NCBI GenBank assembly: GCA_021841985.1
Contig: JAKCCP010000003.1
Coordinates: 1-6,742, forward strand
DNA length: 6,742 bases
Reading direction: 5' to 3'
Origin: Pseudomonadota bacterium
GTDB lineage: Bacteria; Pseudomonadota; Alphaproteobacteria; Acetobacterales; Acetobacteraceae
Under the pieces are notes generated by a model. It made no database searches, was not told the DNA's origin, and saw only the letters and a list, made by a program, of their open reading frames with translations. Position 1 is the stretch's first letter. Each line of letters begins with the position of its first letter. A program made the position numbers and the translations under genes. This document shows, piece by piece, positions 1 to 6,742 of the stretch.

Positions 1-759
1 TGCGCCCAGCATGACCTCACCGGTCTGAAACCTCCGTATGCCGTCCTCTGTCTCCAGCAGCAATGCACCGCCCTCATCGAGCCCGGCGAAATAGCCGTGA
101 CACCTCGCGCCGCCACAATCGACCGACAACGCCGTCCCCGGCGGATGCGCGTAATCGAGCCACGCCCCACGAATGCGCGCGAACTCGCCCTGCCGCAACA
201 CCGCGCGCCATGATTCGAGCCCAGCGAGAATCCTCGCCGCGAGCGTGTCCGGCGCCGGCGGCGGCATCCGTTCGGCCAGCGCGATCGTGCGGCGATCGGG
301 AAAGACGGGCGCGGCGACGAGGTTGGCACCGAACCCCAGCACCATCCAATCGCTGCGTCCGGCGGCGTCGGTCGCTCCCTCGATCAGGATGCCGGCGAGC
401 TTGGCCCCCGCCAGCATCACGTCATTCGGCCATTTCAACCGCAGATCACCGGCCAACGCCGGCGCAACCGAGGCCAACGCCTCGAACAATGCCACCCCGG
501 CCAAAAGCGCCCATTGCCCGGCGATGGCGAGCGGGGTGCGCGGGCGCAGAAGAACCGAAAGCGCGAGATTGCCCGGTGGTGAGAGCCACACGCGCTGCGC
601 GCGCCCGCGTCCCTTGGTTTGCTGGCCCGCAAGCACCGCCAGCCCCTCCGCCTCCCCCGCCCGCGCGCGCTCGGCGCAGAGATCGGACGTGGATGGCAGC
701 CGCTCGTACGCTTCGAGCCGCCACCCCCCGCCGCCCTCGCGGGCGGCAGCAGTACTCAC
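1..759 (-). CDS. birA: Biotin--[acetyl-CoA-carboxylase] ligase (BirA family), partial at C-terminus
   Basis: Uses ATP to make biotinyl-AMP and transfers biotin to the lysine of biotin carboxyl carrier domains, mainly that of acetyl-CoA carboxylase, in the cytoplasm. 253 codons are visible with no stop; family lengths suggest only a few residues are missing past the left edge. The start is a GTG at 759 that overlaps the nuoN TGA by 4 bp (GTGA). Motifs in order: substrate-site PSTSD (22-26), biotinyl-AMP loop GRGRAQRVW (50-58) followed by SPPGNL, KWPND (109-113), KLAGILIE (120-127), GFGANL (142-147), then a C-terminal SH3-like domain (about 198-253) ending with FQTGEVMLGA. The protein starts straight into the catalytic domain, so it lacks the DNA-binding domain of E. 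coli BirA and should not act as a biotin-operon repressor. Placement after nuoN is common in Alphaproteobacteria. No clear ribosome binding site is seen; translation probably depends on coupling to nuoN. Confidence 0.93.
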   Translation of the reverse strand, partial: MSTAAAREGGGGWRLEAYERLPSTSDLCAERARAGEAEGLAVLAGQQTKGRGRAQRVWLSPPGNLALSVLLRPRTPLAIAGQWALLAGVALFEALASVAPALAGDLRLKWPNDVMLAGAKLAGILIEGATDAAGRSDWMVLGFGANLVAAPVFPDRRTIALAERMPPPAPDTLAARILAGLESWRAVLRQGEFARIRGAWLDYAHPPGTALSVDCGGARCHGYFAGLDEGGALLLETEDGIRRFQTGEVMLGA

Positions 760-2177
760 CCGAACAACACTTTCGCCGCCGCCTGGGCGGCGTTCAACAC
801 CGGCGCCGGCAGAAGGAAGAAGAAGGTGGTGAAAATTCCGGTCGCCGCCGCGACCACCGAGAGCGACGGCGCCCGCCGGTCAAAGGCGGAACCCGGCTCA
901 TCGAAATACATCACCTTGATGATGCGAAGATAGTAAAACGCGCCGACAACGCTGGTCAGCACGCCGATGACGGCGAGCCCCCAGAGGCCACTCTGCACCG
1001 CCGCGAGAAAAACATAGAGCTTGCCGAAAAAACCCGAAAGCGGCGGAATCCCGGCCATGCTGAACATGAACACCGTCATCGCCAACGCGAGCGCCGGATC
1101 GTTGCGGCCGAGACCGGCGAGATCGGCGATCGTTTCCACCGCCTCGCCGCGCCGACGCATCGCCAAAATCACCGCGAACGTGCCGAGAAACATGAACACA
1201 TAGACGACCAGATAGATCAAAACGCTGCGCAGCCCGGCGGCGTTGCCGCAGGCGATGCCGATCAGCACATACCCCATATGACCGATCGAGGAATACGCCA
1301 TCAGGCGCTTGATATTGGTCTGCCCGATCGCCGCCAGGGCGCCCAGGATCATCGAGGCGATGGAGATGGTCTCGATCAGCGTCTGCCACTGCCCGAGCGC
1401 GTGACCGAACGGCCCCATCATCACCCGCGCGAACAGCACCATCGCGGCAACCTTCGGCGCGGTTCCGAAAAACGCCGTCACCGGCGTCGGCGCCCCCTCA
1501 TAGACATCGGGTGTCCACATATGGAACGGCACCGCCGCGACCTTGAAGGCAAGGCCGGTGATGACGAAAACGATGCCGACGATCACACCCGGCGAAACCG
1601 AAGCCGGATCGGCGAGCGCATGCGCGATGCCGGCGAAATCCATGCTTCCCGAAAAGCCGTAGACCAGTGAAATGCCGTACAGCAGCAGCCCCGAGGCCAA
1701 CGCGCCGAGCACGAAATATTTGAGGCCGGCTTCGGCGGATCGGAGATCGTCGCGCGCGAAGGCGGCGAGAACATAAATGGAGAGCGACTGCAATTCGAGC
1801 CCGAGATAAAGGCTCATCATGTTCCCGGCCGACACCATCATCATCATGCCAAGGGTCGCGAACAATACCAACACCGGGAATTCGAACCGCGCAATATGCG
1901 CGCGCTCATTGAAATCGAGTGACAAGAGAACGGAAAACGCCGATGCGGCCAAAATCATAAGTTTGGCAAAAACGCTGATCGGATCAGCGAGAAACTGTCC
2001 CTCAAAGGCCGGGCCTAAGGAATTGCCAACGATCAGCACCGCGCAGAGCACCAGCGCGGCGATGGTCAGCATGCTGCAAATCTGCGTTGCATCGCCACGC
2101 TTGACGACGCCCAACAGCAAAATGCCCATGCCGCTCAGCGCCAGCACGATTTCCGGAAGAGAGAGAAACCAGTTCAT
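756..2177 (-). CDS. nuoN: NADH-quinone oxidoreductase subunit N (NuoN), antiporter-like proton-pumping subunit
   Basis: Third antiporter-like subunit of complex I (473 aa, usual bacterial length), homologous to ND2, and the pump nearest NuoK. Expected charged residues are present: Glu128 in LYLGLELQSLSIYVL, Lys212 in GLAFKVAAVPFHMWTPDVYE, Lys242 in GTAPKVAAMVLF, Lys290 in QTNIKRLMAYSS, and Lys386 in LSGFFGKLYVF. The start was set at the ATG at 2177, whose A is also the last base of the nuoM stop (TGATG). From there the protein begins [16 protein letters not shown], a typical NuoN N-terminus. The frame stays open 57 codons further into nuoM, but that stretch is polar, Arg-rich and unlike NuoN, so it is not coding in this frame. 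There is only a weak GTGGTG ribosome-binding sequence, consistent with coupled translation from nuoM. The TGA stop at 756-758 overlaps the birA start. Confidence 0.96.
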   Translation of the reverse strand: MNWFLSLPEIVLALSGMGILLLGVVKRGDATQICSMLTIAALVLCAVLIVGNSLGPAFEGQFLADPISVFAKLMILAASAFSVLLSLDFNERAHIARFEFPVLVLFATLGMMMMVSAGNMMSLYLGLELQSLSIYVLAAFARDDLRSAEAGLKYFVLGALASGLLLYGISLVYGFSGSMDFAGIAHALADPASVSPGVIVGIVFVITGLAFKVAAVPFHMWTPDVYEGAPTPVTAFFGTAPKVAAMVLFARVMMGPFGHALGQWQTLIETISIASMILGALAAIGQTNIKRLMAYSSIGHMGYVLIGIACGNAAGLRSVLIYLVVYVFMFLGTFAVILAMRRRGEAVETIADLAGLGRNDPALALAMTVFMFSMAGIPPLSGFFGKLYVFLAAVQSGLWGLAVIGVLTSVVGAFYYLRIIKVMYFDEPGSAFDRRAPSLSVVAAATGIFTTFFFLLPAPVLNAAQAAAKVLFG

Positions 2178-3751
2178 CAATGCACCACGCTTTGCGCAAC
2201 AGGAACGACCATCCGCGGCGCGAGATGGGAAGGCGTGCGCGCGGCGACGCGGCTGGCCCCCTCGATCGCCGCGTGATGCTGCATGACCATCGCACTCACC
2301 GAATTTTCGAAGAATTGAGTGAAACTCGAAGGGTAGACGCCCATCCACAATGTCAGCACCACGAGCGGTGCAAACAGCGCGACCTCGCGTGGCGACAGAT
2401 CGAGAATGGATTGCAGATCGGCGCGGGTGAGACGGCCGAAAATCACCCGGCGATAGAGATAGAGCATGTAGCAGGCGCCCAGGATCATGCCGCTACCGCC
2501 GAACAGCGACAGCCAGAAATTGACCTTGAACGAACCGAACAGAACGAGGATCTCGCCAACAAACCCCGCCGTGCCGGGAAGCCCGACGCTGGCCAGGGTA
2601 AACAGCATGAAGGTCACGGCATAAGCCGGCATGCGCTCGGCGAGCCCGCCATAGCGCGCGATCTCGCGGGTATGCATGCGGTCATAGATCACGCCGACGC
2701 AAAGAAACAGCGCGCCGGATACGATGCCGTGCGAGAGCATCTGAAACAGCGCGCCGTCGATCCCCTGGATGTTGAAGGTGAAAATGCCGATCGTCACCAC
2801 CGCCATATGGGCGACCGAGGAATAGGCGATCAGTTTCTTCATGTCGGTCTGCGCCAGCGCGACCAGGGAGGTATAGATCACCGCGACCACCGACAGCGCG
2901 TAGATCAGCGGCGCGAAATAGGCCGAGGCTTGCGGCAGCATCGGCACCGAGAAGCGCAGAAATCCATACGCGCCCATTTTGAGCAGCACGCCGGCGAGAA
3001 TGACCGACCCCGCCGTCGGCGCTTCGACATGGGCATCCGGCAGCCAAGTATGCACCGGCCACATCGGCACCTTCACCGCAAAAGAGGCGAGGAAGGCAAG
3101 GAAAAGCCAATACTGCATGTTGGTCGGGAATTGGGTGTGGAGCAGCACCGTGATGTCAGCCGTGCCGGCGCTGTACCACATCGCCAACAAGGCGAGCAGC
3201 ATCAGAACCGAGCCGGCGAGGGTATAGAGAAAGAATTTGAACGCCGAATAAACCCGCCGTGGTCCACCCCAGATGCCGATGATCAGATACATCGGAATGA
3301 GCACACCCTCGAAGAACATATAGAAAACGACGAAATCGAGGGCACAGAACGTGCCCACCATCATGGTCTCGAGGACCAGGAAGACGAGCATGTATTCGCG
3401 CACGTTCTTGCGCACCGCCTCCCAACTCGCGAGAATGCAGATCGGCGTCAGCAAGGTCGACAACAAGACGAAAAGGATGCTGATTCCGTCAACACCCATT
3501 CGGTAGCCGACGCCAAATTCCGGCAGCCACGCCACGTTCTCGACGAACTGAAACCCAGCCTCGGAGGAATCGAATTCCGACCACAAAAGCAAACTCATGG
3601 CGAAGACGATGAGGCTGGTCCATAGCGCCGCCCAACGGGCATTGGCGGCGACCACGTCCTCTTCGCCGCGCAGCGAGAGAATGACCACGCCACCGAGCAG
3701 CGGCAGCCAAGTGATCAGCGACAGCAGGGGAAAGCCGGCCTGGTTCATCAT
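2177..3751 (-). CDS. nuoM: NADH-quinone oxidoreductase subunit M (NuoM), antiporter-like proton-pumping subunit
   Basis: Second antiporter-like subunit of complex I (524 aa), homologous to ND4, between NuoL and NuoN in the arm. Key residues match E. coli NuoM: Glu148 in [19 protein letters not shown], Lys227 in [20 protein letters not shown], Lys258 in [11 protein letters not shown], His341 in [12 protein letters not shown], and Glu400 in [11 protein letters not shown] glutamate at that last site, where NuoL and NuoN have lysine, distinguishes NuoM. About 14 hydrophobic segments span residues 8-485. The last 30 or so residues (about 492-524) form a non-hydrophobic tail that looks like an extension. 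Two consecutive ATG codons (3751 and 3748) begin the frame. A GGTGAG ribosome-binding-like sequence abuts the first and is three bases from the second, so Met2 may be the true start. The stop overlaps the nuoN start by one base (TGATG). Confidence 0.97.
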   Translation of the reverse strand: MMNQAGFPLLSLITWLPLLGGVVILSLRGEEDVVAANARWAALWTSLIVFAMSLLLWSEFDSSEAGFQFVENVAWLPEFGVGYRMGVDGISILFVLLSTLLTPICILASWEAVRKNVREYMLVFLVLETMMVGTFCALDFVVFYMFFEGVLIPMYLIIGIWGGPRRVYSAFKFFLYTLAGSVLMLLALLAMWYSAGTADITVLLHTQFPTNMQYWLFLAFLASFAVKVPMWPVHTWLPDAHVEAPTAGSVILAGVLLKMGAYGFLRFSVPMLPQASAYFAPLIYALSVVAVIYTSLVALAQTDMKKLIAYSSVAHMAVVTIGIFTFNIQGIDGALFQMLSHGIVSGALFLCVGVIYDRMHTREIARYGGLAERMPAYAVTFMLFTLASVGLPGTAGFVGEILVLFGSFKVNFWLSLFGGSGMILGACYMLYLYRRVIFGRLTRADLQSILDLSPREVALFAPLVVLTLWMGVYPSSFTQFFENSVSAMVMQHHAAIEGASRVAARTPSHLAPRMVVPVAQSVVH

Positions 3752-3752
3752 C

Positions 3753-5684
3753 TCACCGGAAAATCAAAAAGATGGCGATCAGCAAAACAACGCCAACCAG
3801 CATGGAAAAGGCGTAGACGGCGATCGAGCCGGTCTGCAGCTTCACCGCTTGCCCAGAGAAATCCTCGGCCAAGCTGACGATGCCATTGGGGACACCATCG
3901 ATGATCGTCGCATCACCGACCTGCCACAACAGTCGCGCCAAAGCAAAAGCGGGCCGCACGAACAACAGATCATAGAGTTCGTCGAAATACCACTTGTTGA
4001 GCAGGAAACGATAGAGCGGCGCGAACCGTGCCGCGAGGCGTCCAGGCAAACCAGTCGCGAACAGATACATGTAATAGGCAAGCGCGATGCCGAGGAGAGC
4101 GAACACGCTCGGCGCCAGCGCCGCCCAAGCCGGAATATCCTCCATCCGCGCGAGCACGTGGCTGCCGGCCGCATTGGCGATACTGCCGCGCCAGAAGGCG
4201 TGCCAGTCCGCCCCGATGAAAAGTTCGCGCAGCGAGAAGCCGGCGATCAGCGCCCCGATCGCGAGCACGATCAACGGCAAGGTCATGACCAGCGGGCTTT
4301 CATGCACATGCGCCATCACGTCATGATCGGCGCGCGGTTTGCCATGGAAGGTCATCAGCAACAACCGCCAGGAGTAAAACGCGGTCAGAAAAGCCGCCAG
4401 CACGCCGCAGACGAAGCCATAGATCGCGGACGGGCTGCCATTTGCGAATGCCGCCTCCAAAATGGCATCCTTCGAGTAATACCCGGCGAAAGGGAAGATC
4501 CCGGCAAGCGCCAGACTGCCCGCCCACATCACCGCGTAGGTTAGCGGAATTTTCTTCCACAACCCGCCCATGCGACGCATGTCCTGCTCGTCAGACATCG
4601 CATGAATGACCGAACCGGCGCTGAGGAACAAAAGCGCCTTGAAAAAAGCATGCGTGATGAGATGAAAGATCGAAACCTGGTAGGCACCAGCTCCGGCAGC
4701 CACGAACATATAACCGAGCTGCGAGCATGTCGAATACGCAATCACCCGCTTGATGTCGTTTTGAACACAGCCGATAGTCGCCGCGAACAACGCCGTGGTG
4801 CCACCGATGACCGTGATCACCCCGAGCGCGACGGGGGCATGTTCGAGAATCGGCGAGATTCGCGCCATCAGGAATACACCGGCGGTCACCATCGTCGCCG
4901 CGTGGATCAGGGCGGAAACCGGCGTCGGCCCTTCCATCGCATCGGGCAGCCAGACATGCAGTCCGATCTGCGCTGATTTTCCGGAGGCACCGATGAACAA
5001 TAAAATGCCGATCACCTCGAAAGCGCGGTCATTCGCACCGAAGAGCGCATAGGTGTCGTTGATATGCTGCGGCACGGCCGCGAAAATGGTGGAGAAAGAG
5101 ATCGAGCCGAACAGAAAAAAAATCATCGCGATACCGACCGCGAAGAAGAGATCACCGATGCGATTGACGACGAACGCCTTGATCGCCGCGGCGCAGGCAC
5201 TTGGCTTTTCGTACCAATATCCGATCAGAAGATAGCTCGCGAGGCCGACCCCCTCCCAGCCAAAAAACAATTGCAGCAGATTATTGGCCGTCACCAGCAT
5301 CAGCATCGCGAAGCTGAACAGCGAAAGATAGCTGAAAAACCGTGCAACCGGTTTATGTTCGTGGGCCATATAGCCGATACTGTAGATATGGATCAGGGTC
5401 GCGACAAAAGTGACCATCGCCACCATGACGGCAGAGAGGGTATCGTAGCGCAGCGCCCAGGAGACATGAAACGACCCGGCCGACAGCCATTCCGCAAGCA
5501 CGACCTCGCCACTCGGCGCCCCGCCCCATACGAGTTGAACGAACGCGGTTTCCCCACAAATGGTCGCAAGGATCATGCACGAGATCGTAACCGCCATGGC
5601 GGCCCTATCGCCTATGGCGCGGCCAAGCAGACCGGCGATCGCGGAGCCGAAGAGAGGCGCGAGAACGGCGACGGCGTAGATCAT
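3753..5684 (-). CDS. nuoL: NADH-quinone oxidoreductase subunit L (NuoL), antiporter-like proton-pumping subunit
   Basis: Largest membrane subunit of complex I (643 aa, normal for the family), homologous to ND5. It is the most distal pump and carries the long lateral helix that runs back along the arm. Residues equivalent to those needed for pumping in E. coli are all present: Glu144 ([13 protein letters not shown]), Asp178 (NRIGD), Lys236 ([19 protein letters not shown]), His261 (ALIHAATMV), His341 and His345 ([14 protein letters not shown]), Lys349, and Lys405 ([11 protein letters not shown]). The N-terminal oxidoreductase domain is at about 65-115 and the antiporter-like core at about 130-410. 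The C-terminal part (about 520-600) contains the lateral-helix region, with [16 protein letters not shown] preceding it, followed by a final anchor helix at 620-642. The start is 2 bp after the nuoK stop with a good ribosome binding site. The stop is 1 bp from the nuoM ATG. No frameshift or missing key residue was seen. Confidence 0.98.
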   Translation of the reverse strand: MIYAVAVLAPLFGSAIAGLLGRAIGDRAAMAVTISCMILATICGETAFVQLVWGGAPSGEVVLAEWLSAGSFHVSWALRYDTLSAVMVAMVTFVATLIHIYSIGYMAHEHKPVARFFSYLSLFSFAMLMLVTANNLLQLFFGWEGVGLASYLLIGYWYEKPSACAAAIKAFVVNRIGDLFFAVGIAMIFFLFGSISFSTIFAAVPQHINDTYALFGANDRAFEVIGILLFIGASGKSAQIGLHVWLPDAMEGPTPVSALIHAATMVTAGVFLMARISPILEHAPVALGVITVIGGTTALFAATIGCVQNDIKRVIAYSTCSQLGYMFVAAGAGAYQVSIFHLITHAFFKALLFLSAGSVIHAMSDEQDMRRMGGLWKKIPLTYAVMWAGSLALAGIFPFAGYYSKDAILEAAFANGSPSAIYGFVCGVLAAFLTAFYSWRLLLMTFHGKPRADHDVMAHVHESPLVMTLPLIVLAIGALIAGFSLRELFIGADWHAFWRGSIANAAGSHVLARMEDIPAWAALAPSVFALLGIALAYYMYLFATGLPGRLAARFAPLYRFLLNKWYFDELYDLLFVRPAFALARLLWQVGDATIIDGVPNGIVSLAEDFSGQAVKLQTGSIAVYAFSMLVGVVLLIAIFLIFR

Positions 5685-5686
5685 CC

Positions 5687-5992
5687 TTAGCCCCTCATCA
5701 GATTGACGTCCTCGACCTCGATCGAGCCGCGATTGCGGAAATAGATGACGACGATGGCAAGCCCGATCGCGGCCTCGGCCGCCGCGACGGTGAGAACGAA
5801 CATCGCGAAGACTTGCCCGACGAGATCGCCAAGCGCCGCCGAGAAAGCGACGAGATTGATGTTCACCGCGAGCAGGATGAGCTCAATCGACATCAGGATG
5901 ATGATGACGTTCTTCCGATTGAGAAAAATGCCGAAGACCCCGAGAACCAGAAGGATCGCCGAAACCACCAGGTAATGTCCAAGGCTGATCAT
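5687..5992 (-). CDS. nuoK: NADH-quinone oxidoreductase subunit K (NuoK), membrane subunit of complex I
   Basis: Small three-helix membrane subunit (101 aa, the usual family length), homologous to ND4L. It carries part of the proton pathway between NuoJ/H and NuoN. Hydrophobic segments lie at about residues 3-23, 28-51 and 58-84. The two buried glutamates that are functionally important in E. coli NuoK (Glu36 and Glu72) are matched by Glu37 in [12 protein letters not shown] and Glu73 in [13 protein letters not shown]. The conserved cytoplasmic-loop arginine is matched by Arg26 in FLNRKN. The start is 6 bp after the nuoJ stop. A GAGGAG ribosome-binding sequence lies in the last nuoJ codons about 12 bases upstream, rather far, so re-initiation after nuoJ probably contributes. 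The end of the gene carries the nuoL ribosome binding site. Confidence 0.97.
   Translation of the reverse strand: MISLGHYLVVSAILLVLGVFGIFLNRKNVIIILMSIELILLAVNINLVAFSAALGDLVGQVFAMFVLTVAAAEAAIGLAIVVIYFRNRGSIEVEDVNLMRG
5691..5695 (-). promoter_or_regulatory. Ribosome binding site for nuoL
   Basis: AGGGG on the minus strand lies six bases before the nuoL ATG (5684). It sits inside the last codons of nuoK (Arg-Gly-stop). It is the best-placed ribosome binding site in the window and supports the nuoL start. Confidence 0.65.
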
Positions 5993-5998
5993 CGCGAC

Positions 5999-6697
5999 TC
6001 AATGCTCCTCGCCATGATGAACGGCGCCATGATGCGCGGCCGAGGCTTCATGCGCCACAGGCTCCGGCAGCGGGCGGCGGAAGCTCGTTGCCGGCGTCCC
6101 GGCGTTGAGGGCCATCGGCACCATCTCCAGGGACAGATCCGCGCTCCGAGCGATTTGGCGCGCGATGACCTGACGCCGGGAAACGCTGCGATCGCGCAGC
6201 GTGAGCACGATGGCGCCGATCATCGCCACCAGCAGCACCAGCCCGGCCAACTGAAACAACAGAACATTATGGGTGTATAGCGCATCCCCCAGTGCCGCGG
6301 TGTTTTGCACATTGGTCTGTGTCGGCGCGGCGCGGAGTGTCGGCATCGCCGGTGCAAAACGCCACCCTCCGATCACCATCAACAACTCAACGAACAGAAC
6401 CAGACCGACCATCGCGCCGATCGGCGCGTAGCGCTGAACCCCTTCGCGCAGCTCAACGAAATTCACATCGAGCATCATCACGACGAAAAGAAACAAAACG
6501 GCGACGGCACCGACATAGACGATGACCAGGATCATCGCCAGAAACTCCGCCCCGTTGAGCAAAAACAATCCGGCCGCGTTGAAGAAGGCGAGAATCAGGA
6601 AGAGAACCGAATGCACCGGGTTACGCGCACTCACCACCAGTGCCGCGGACGCAACCAGAATGGCGGCAAACACGTAAAAGGCAATCATCGTGATCAT
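5999..6697 (-). CDS. nuoJ: NADH-quinone oxidoreductase subunit J (NuoJ), membrane subunit of complex I
   Basis: Membrane subunit (232 aa) of the proton-pumping arm, homologous to mitochondrial ND6. It lies between the quinone-site subunit NuoH and the antiporter-like subunits. Five hydrophobic segments can be seen at about residues 3-23, 28-47, 52-76, 91-110 and 145-167. The third carries the family hallmark GAEFLAMILVIVYVGAVAVL; this helix holds the pi-bulge and conserved Tyr (Tyr61 here) linked to coupling. A periplasmic-type loop of about 30 residues separates segments 4 and 5. After the last helix comes a hydrophilic tail of about 65 residues that ends in a His-rich stretch (His 216, 222, 223, 227, 228, 232), which is longer than the core family needs. 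The ATG at 6697 was chosen because it overlaps the upstream stop as ATGA. An in-frame ATG three codons on (Met4) is possible but has no better ribosome binding site. The gene ends 6 bp before nuoK. Confidence 0.96.
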   Translation of the reverse strand: MITMIAFYVFAAILVASAALVVSARNPVHSVLFLILAFFNAAGLFLLNGAEFLAMILVIVYVGAVAVLFLFVVMMLDVNFVELREGVQRYAPIGAMVGLVLFVELLMVIGGWRFAPAMPTLRAAPTQTNVQNTAALGDALYTHNVLLFQLAGLVLLVAMIGAIVLTLRDRSVSRRQVIARQIARSADLSLEMVPMALNAGTPATSFRRPLPEPVAHEASAAHHGAVHHGEEH

Positions 6698-6742
6698 GAT
6701 GCCATATGCCTCCGCTCAGTAGCCTTGTTTCGTTCAGCGATA
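6694..6742 (-). CDS. nuoI: Probable 3' end of nuoI (complex I iron-sulfur subunit I), partial
   Basis: Only the last 15 codons and the stop are inside the window; the gene continues beyond the right edge. The open frame reads IAERNKATERRHMAS and ends in TGA. That TGA overlaps the nuoJ start codon as ATGA (4 bp), the same arrangement seen at the nuoN-birA junction. NuoI is the peripheral-arm subunit that holds two 4Fe-4S clusters near the quinone site, and it precedes nuoJ in nearly all nuo operons. The name therefore rests on position and on the tight overlap. The visible residues are a charged, non-conserved tail with none of the ferredoxin-type CxxCxxC motifs, so the sequence itself cannot confirm the family. 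Confidence 0.6.
   Translation of the reverse strand, partial: IAERNKATERRHMAS
6709..6713 (-). promoter_or_regulatory. Ribosome binding site for nuoJ
   Basis: GGAGG on the minus strand lies 11 bases before the ATG at 6697. It sits inside the end of the upstream frame (probable nuoI). The spacing is slightly long. A nearer ATG at 6705-6703 has better spacing but hits a stop after three codons, so it is not a nuoJ start. Confidence 0.55.

Noticed and set aside
63..1670. A 535-codon open frame on the plus strand covering birA and most of nuoN.
   Set aside because: It is antisense to two genes with clear family motifs. Its product is extremely Arg/His/Pro-rich and has no recognisable domain. GC-rich third positions remove stops from the opposite strand, which explains its length.
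2178..2348. A 57-codon upstream in-frame extension of nuoN.
   Set aside because: It lies wholly inside nuoM in another frame and encodes a polar Arg-rich stretch. The ATG at 2177 gives the typical NuoN N-terminus and a TGATG junction.
2180..3625. A 481-codon open frame on the plus strand opposite nuoM.
   Set aside because: Its polar product, rich in Arg, His, Gln and Glu, is the expected antisense image of hydrophobic codons in a membrane protein. It has no ribosome binding site or homology that I can recognise.
3597..4544. A 315-codon open frame on the plus strand opposite the nuoM start and the 3' part of nuoL.
   Set aside because: It has the same antisense composition and crosses the boundary of two well-supported genes. 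There is no independent evidence of coding.
6683..6702. A short ATCATGAT/TGATCA palindrome around the nuoJ start as a possible operator.
   Set aside because: It arises from overlapping ATG, ATC and TGA codons at the junction, is too short, and lies inside a continuous operon with no promoter nearby.
1..6742. A search for a hidden mobile element, defence system, toxin-antitoxin pair, CRISPR array or small RNA gene.
   Set aside because: The genes are packed with gaps of 6 bp or less. No inverted repeats, repeat arrays, integrase or transposase motifs, or tRNA-like folds stood out on reading.

Overview
The window is the distal (3') half of a respiratory complex I (NADH:quinone oxidoreductase, type I, NDH-1) operon. 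Every gene lies on the minus strand. In transcription order, from high to low coordinate, they are: the last codons of a probable nuoI, then complete nuoJ, nuoK, nuoL, nuoM and nuoN, then a biotin-protein ligase gene (birA) that runs off the left edge.

The DNA is GC-rich. The order nuoJ-K-L-M-N followed directly by a short birA without a DNA-binding domain is typical of Alphaproteobacteria. Within that class, a Rhodospirillales/Acetobacteraceae-like host is a reasonable guess, but the sequence does not prove it. No mobile elements, tRNAs, rRNAs, CRISPR arrays, integrase scars or independent promoters are visible.

Layout: 6694-6742 probable nuoI 3' end; 5999-6697 nuoJ; 5687-5992 nuoK; 3753-5684 nuoL; 2177-3751 nuoM; 756-2177 nuoN; 1-759 birA (253 codons, no stop reached). 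Neighbouring genes are separated by 6 bp at most or overlap by 1 to 4 bp. This means a single polycistronic message with strong translational coupling. There is no intergenic stretch large enough for a regulatory region or terminator.

NuoJ, K, L, M and N are all integral membrane subunits of the proton-pumping arm. L, M and N are the three antiporter-like subunits, and J and K link them to the quinone-site module (H and others, outside the window). The charged residues known to be essential for pumping are present in all of them, so the arm should work. BirA attaches biotin to biotin carboxyl carrier proteins and has no functional link to complex I beyond shared transcription.

I found no unknown system here. 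The points worth a second look are small: a histidine-rich C-terminal tail on NuoJ, a C-terminal extension on NuoM, changed residues in the BirA biotinyl-AMP loop, and start-site ambiguities at the tightly packed junctions.
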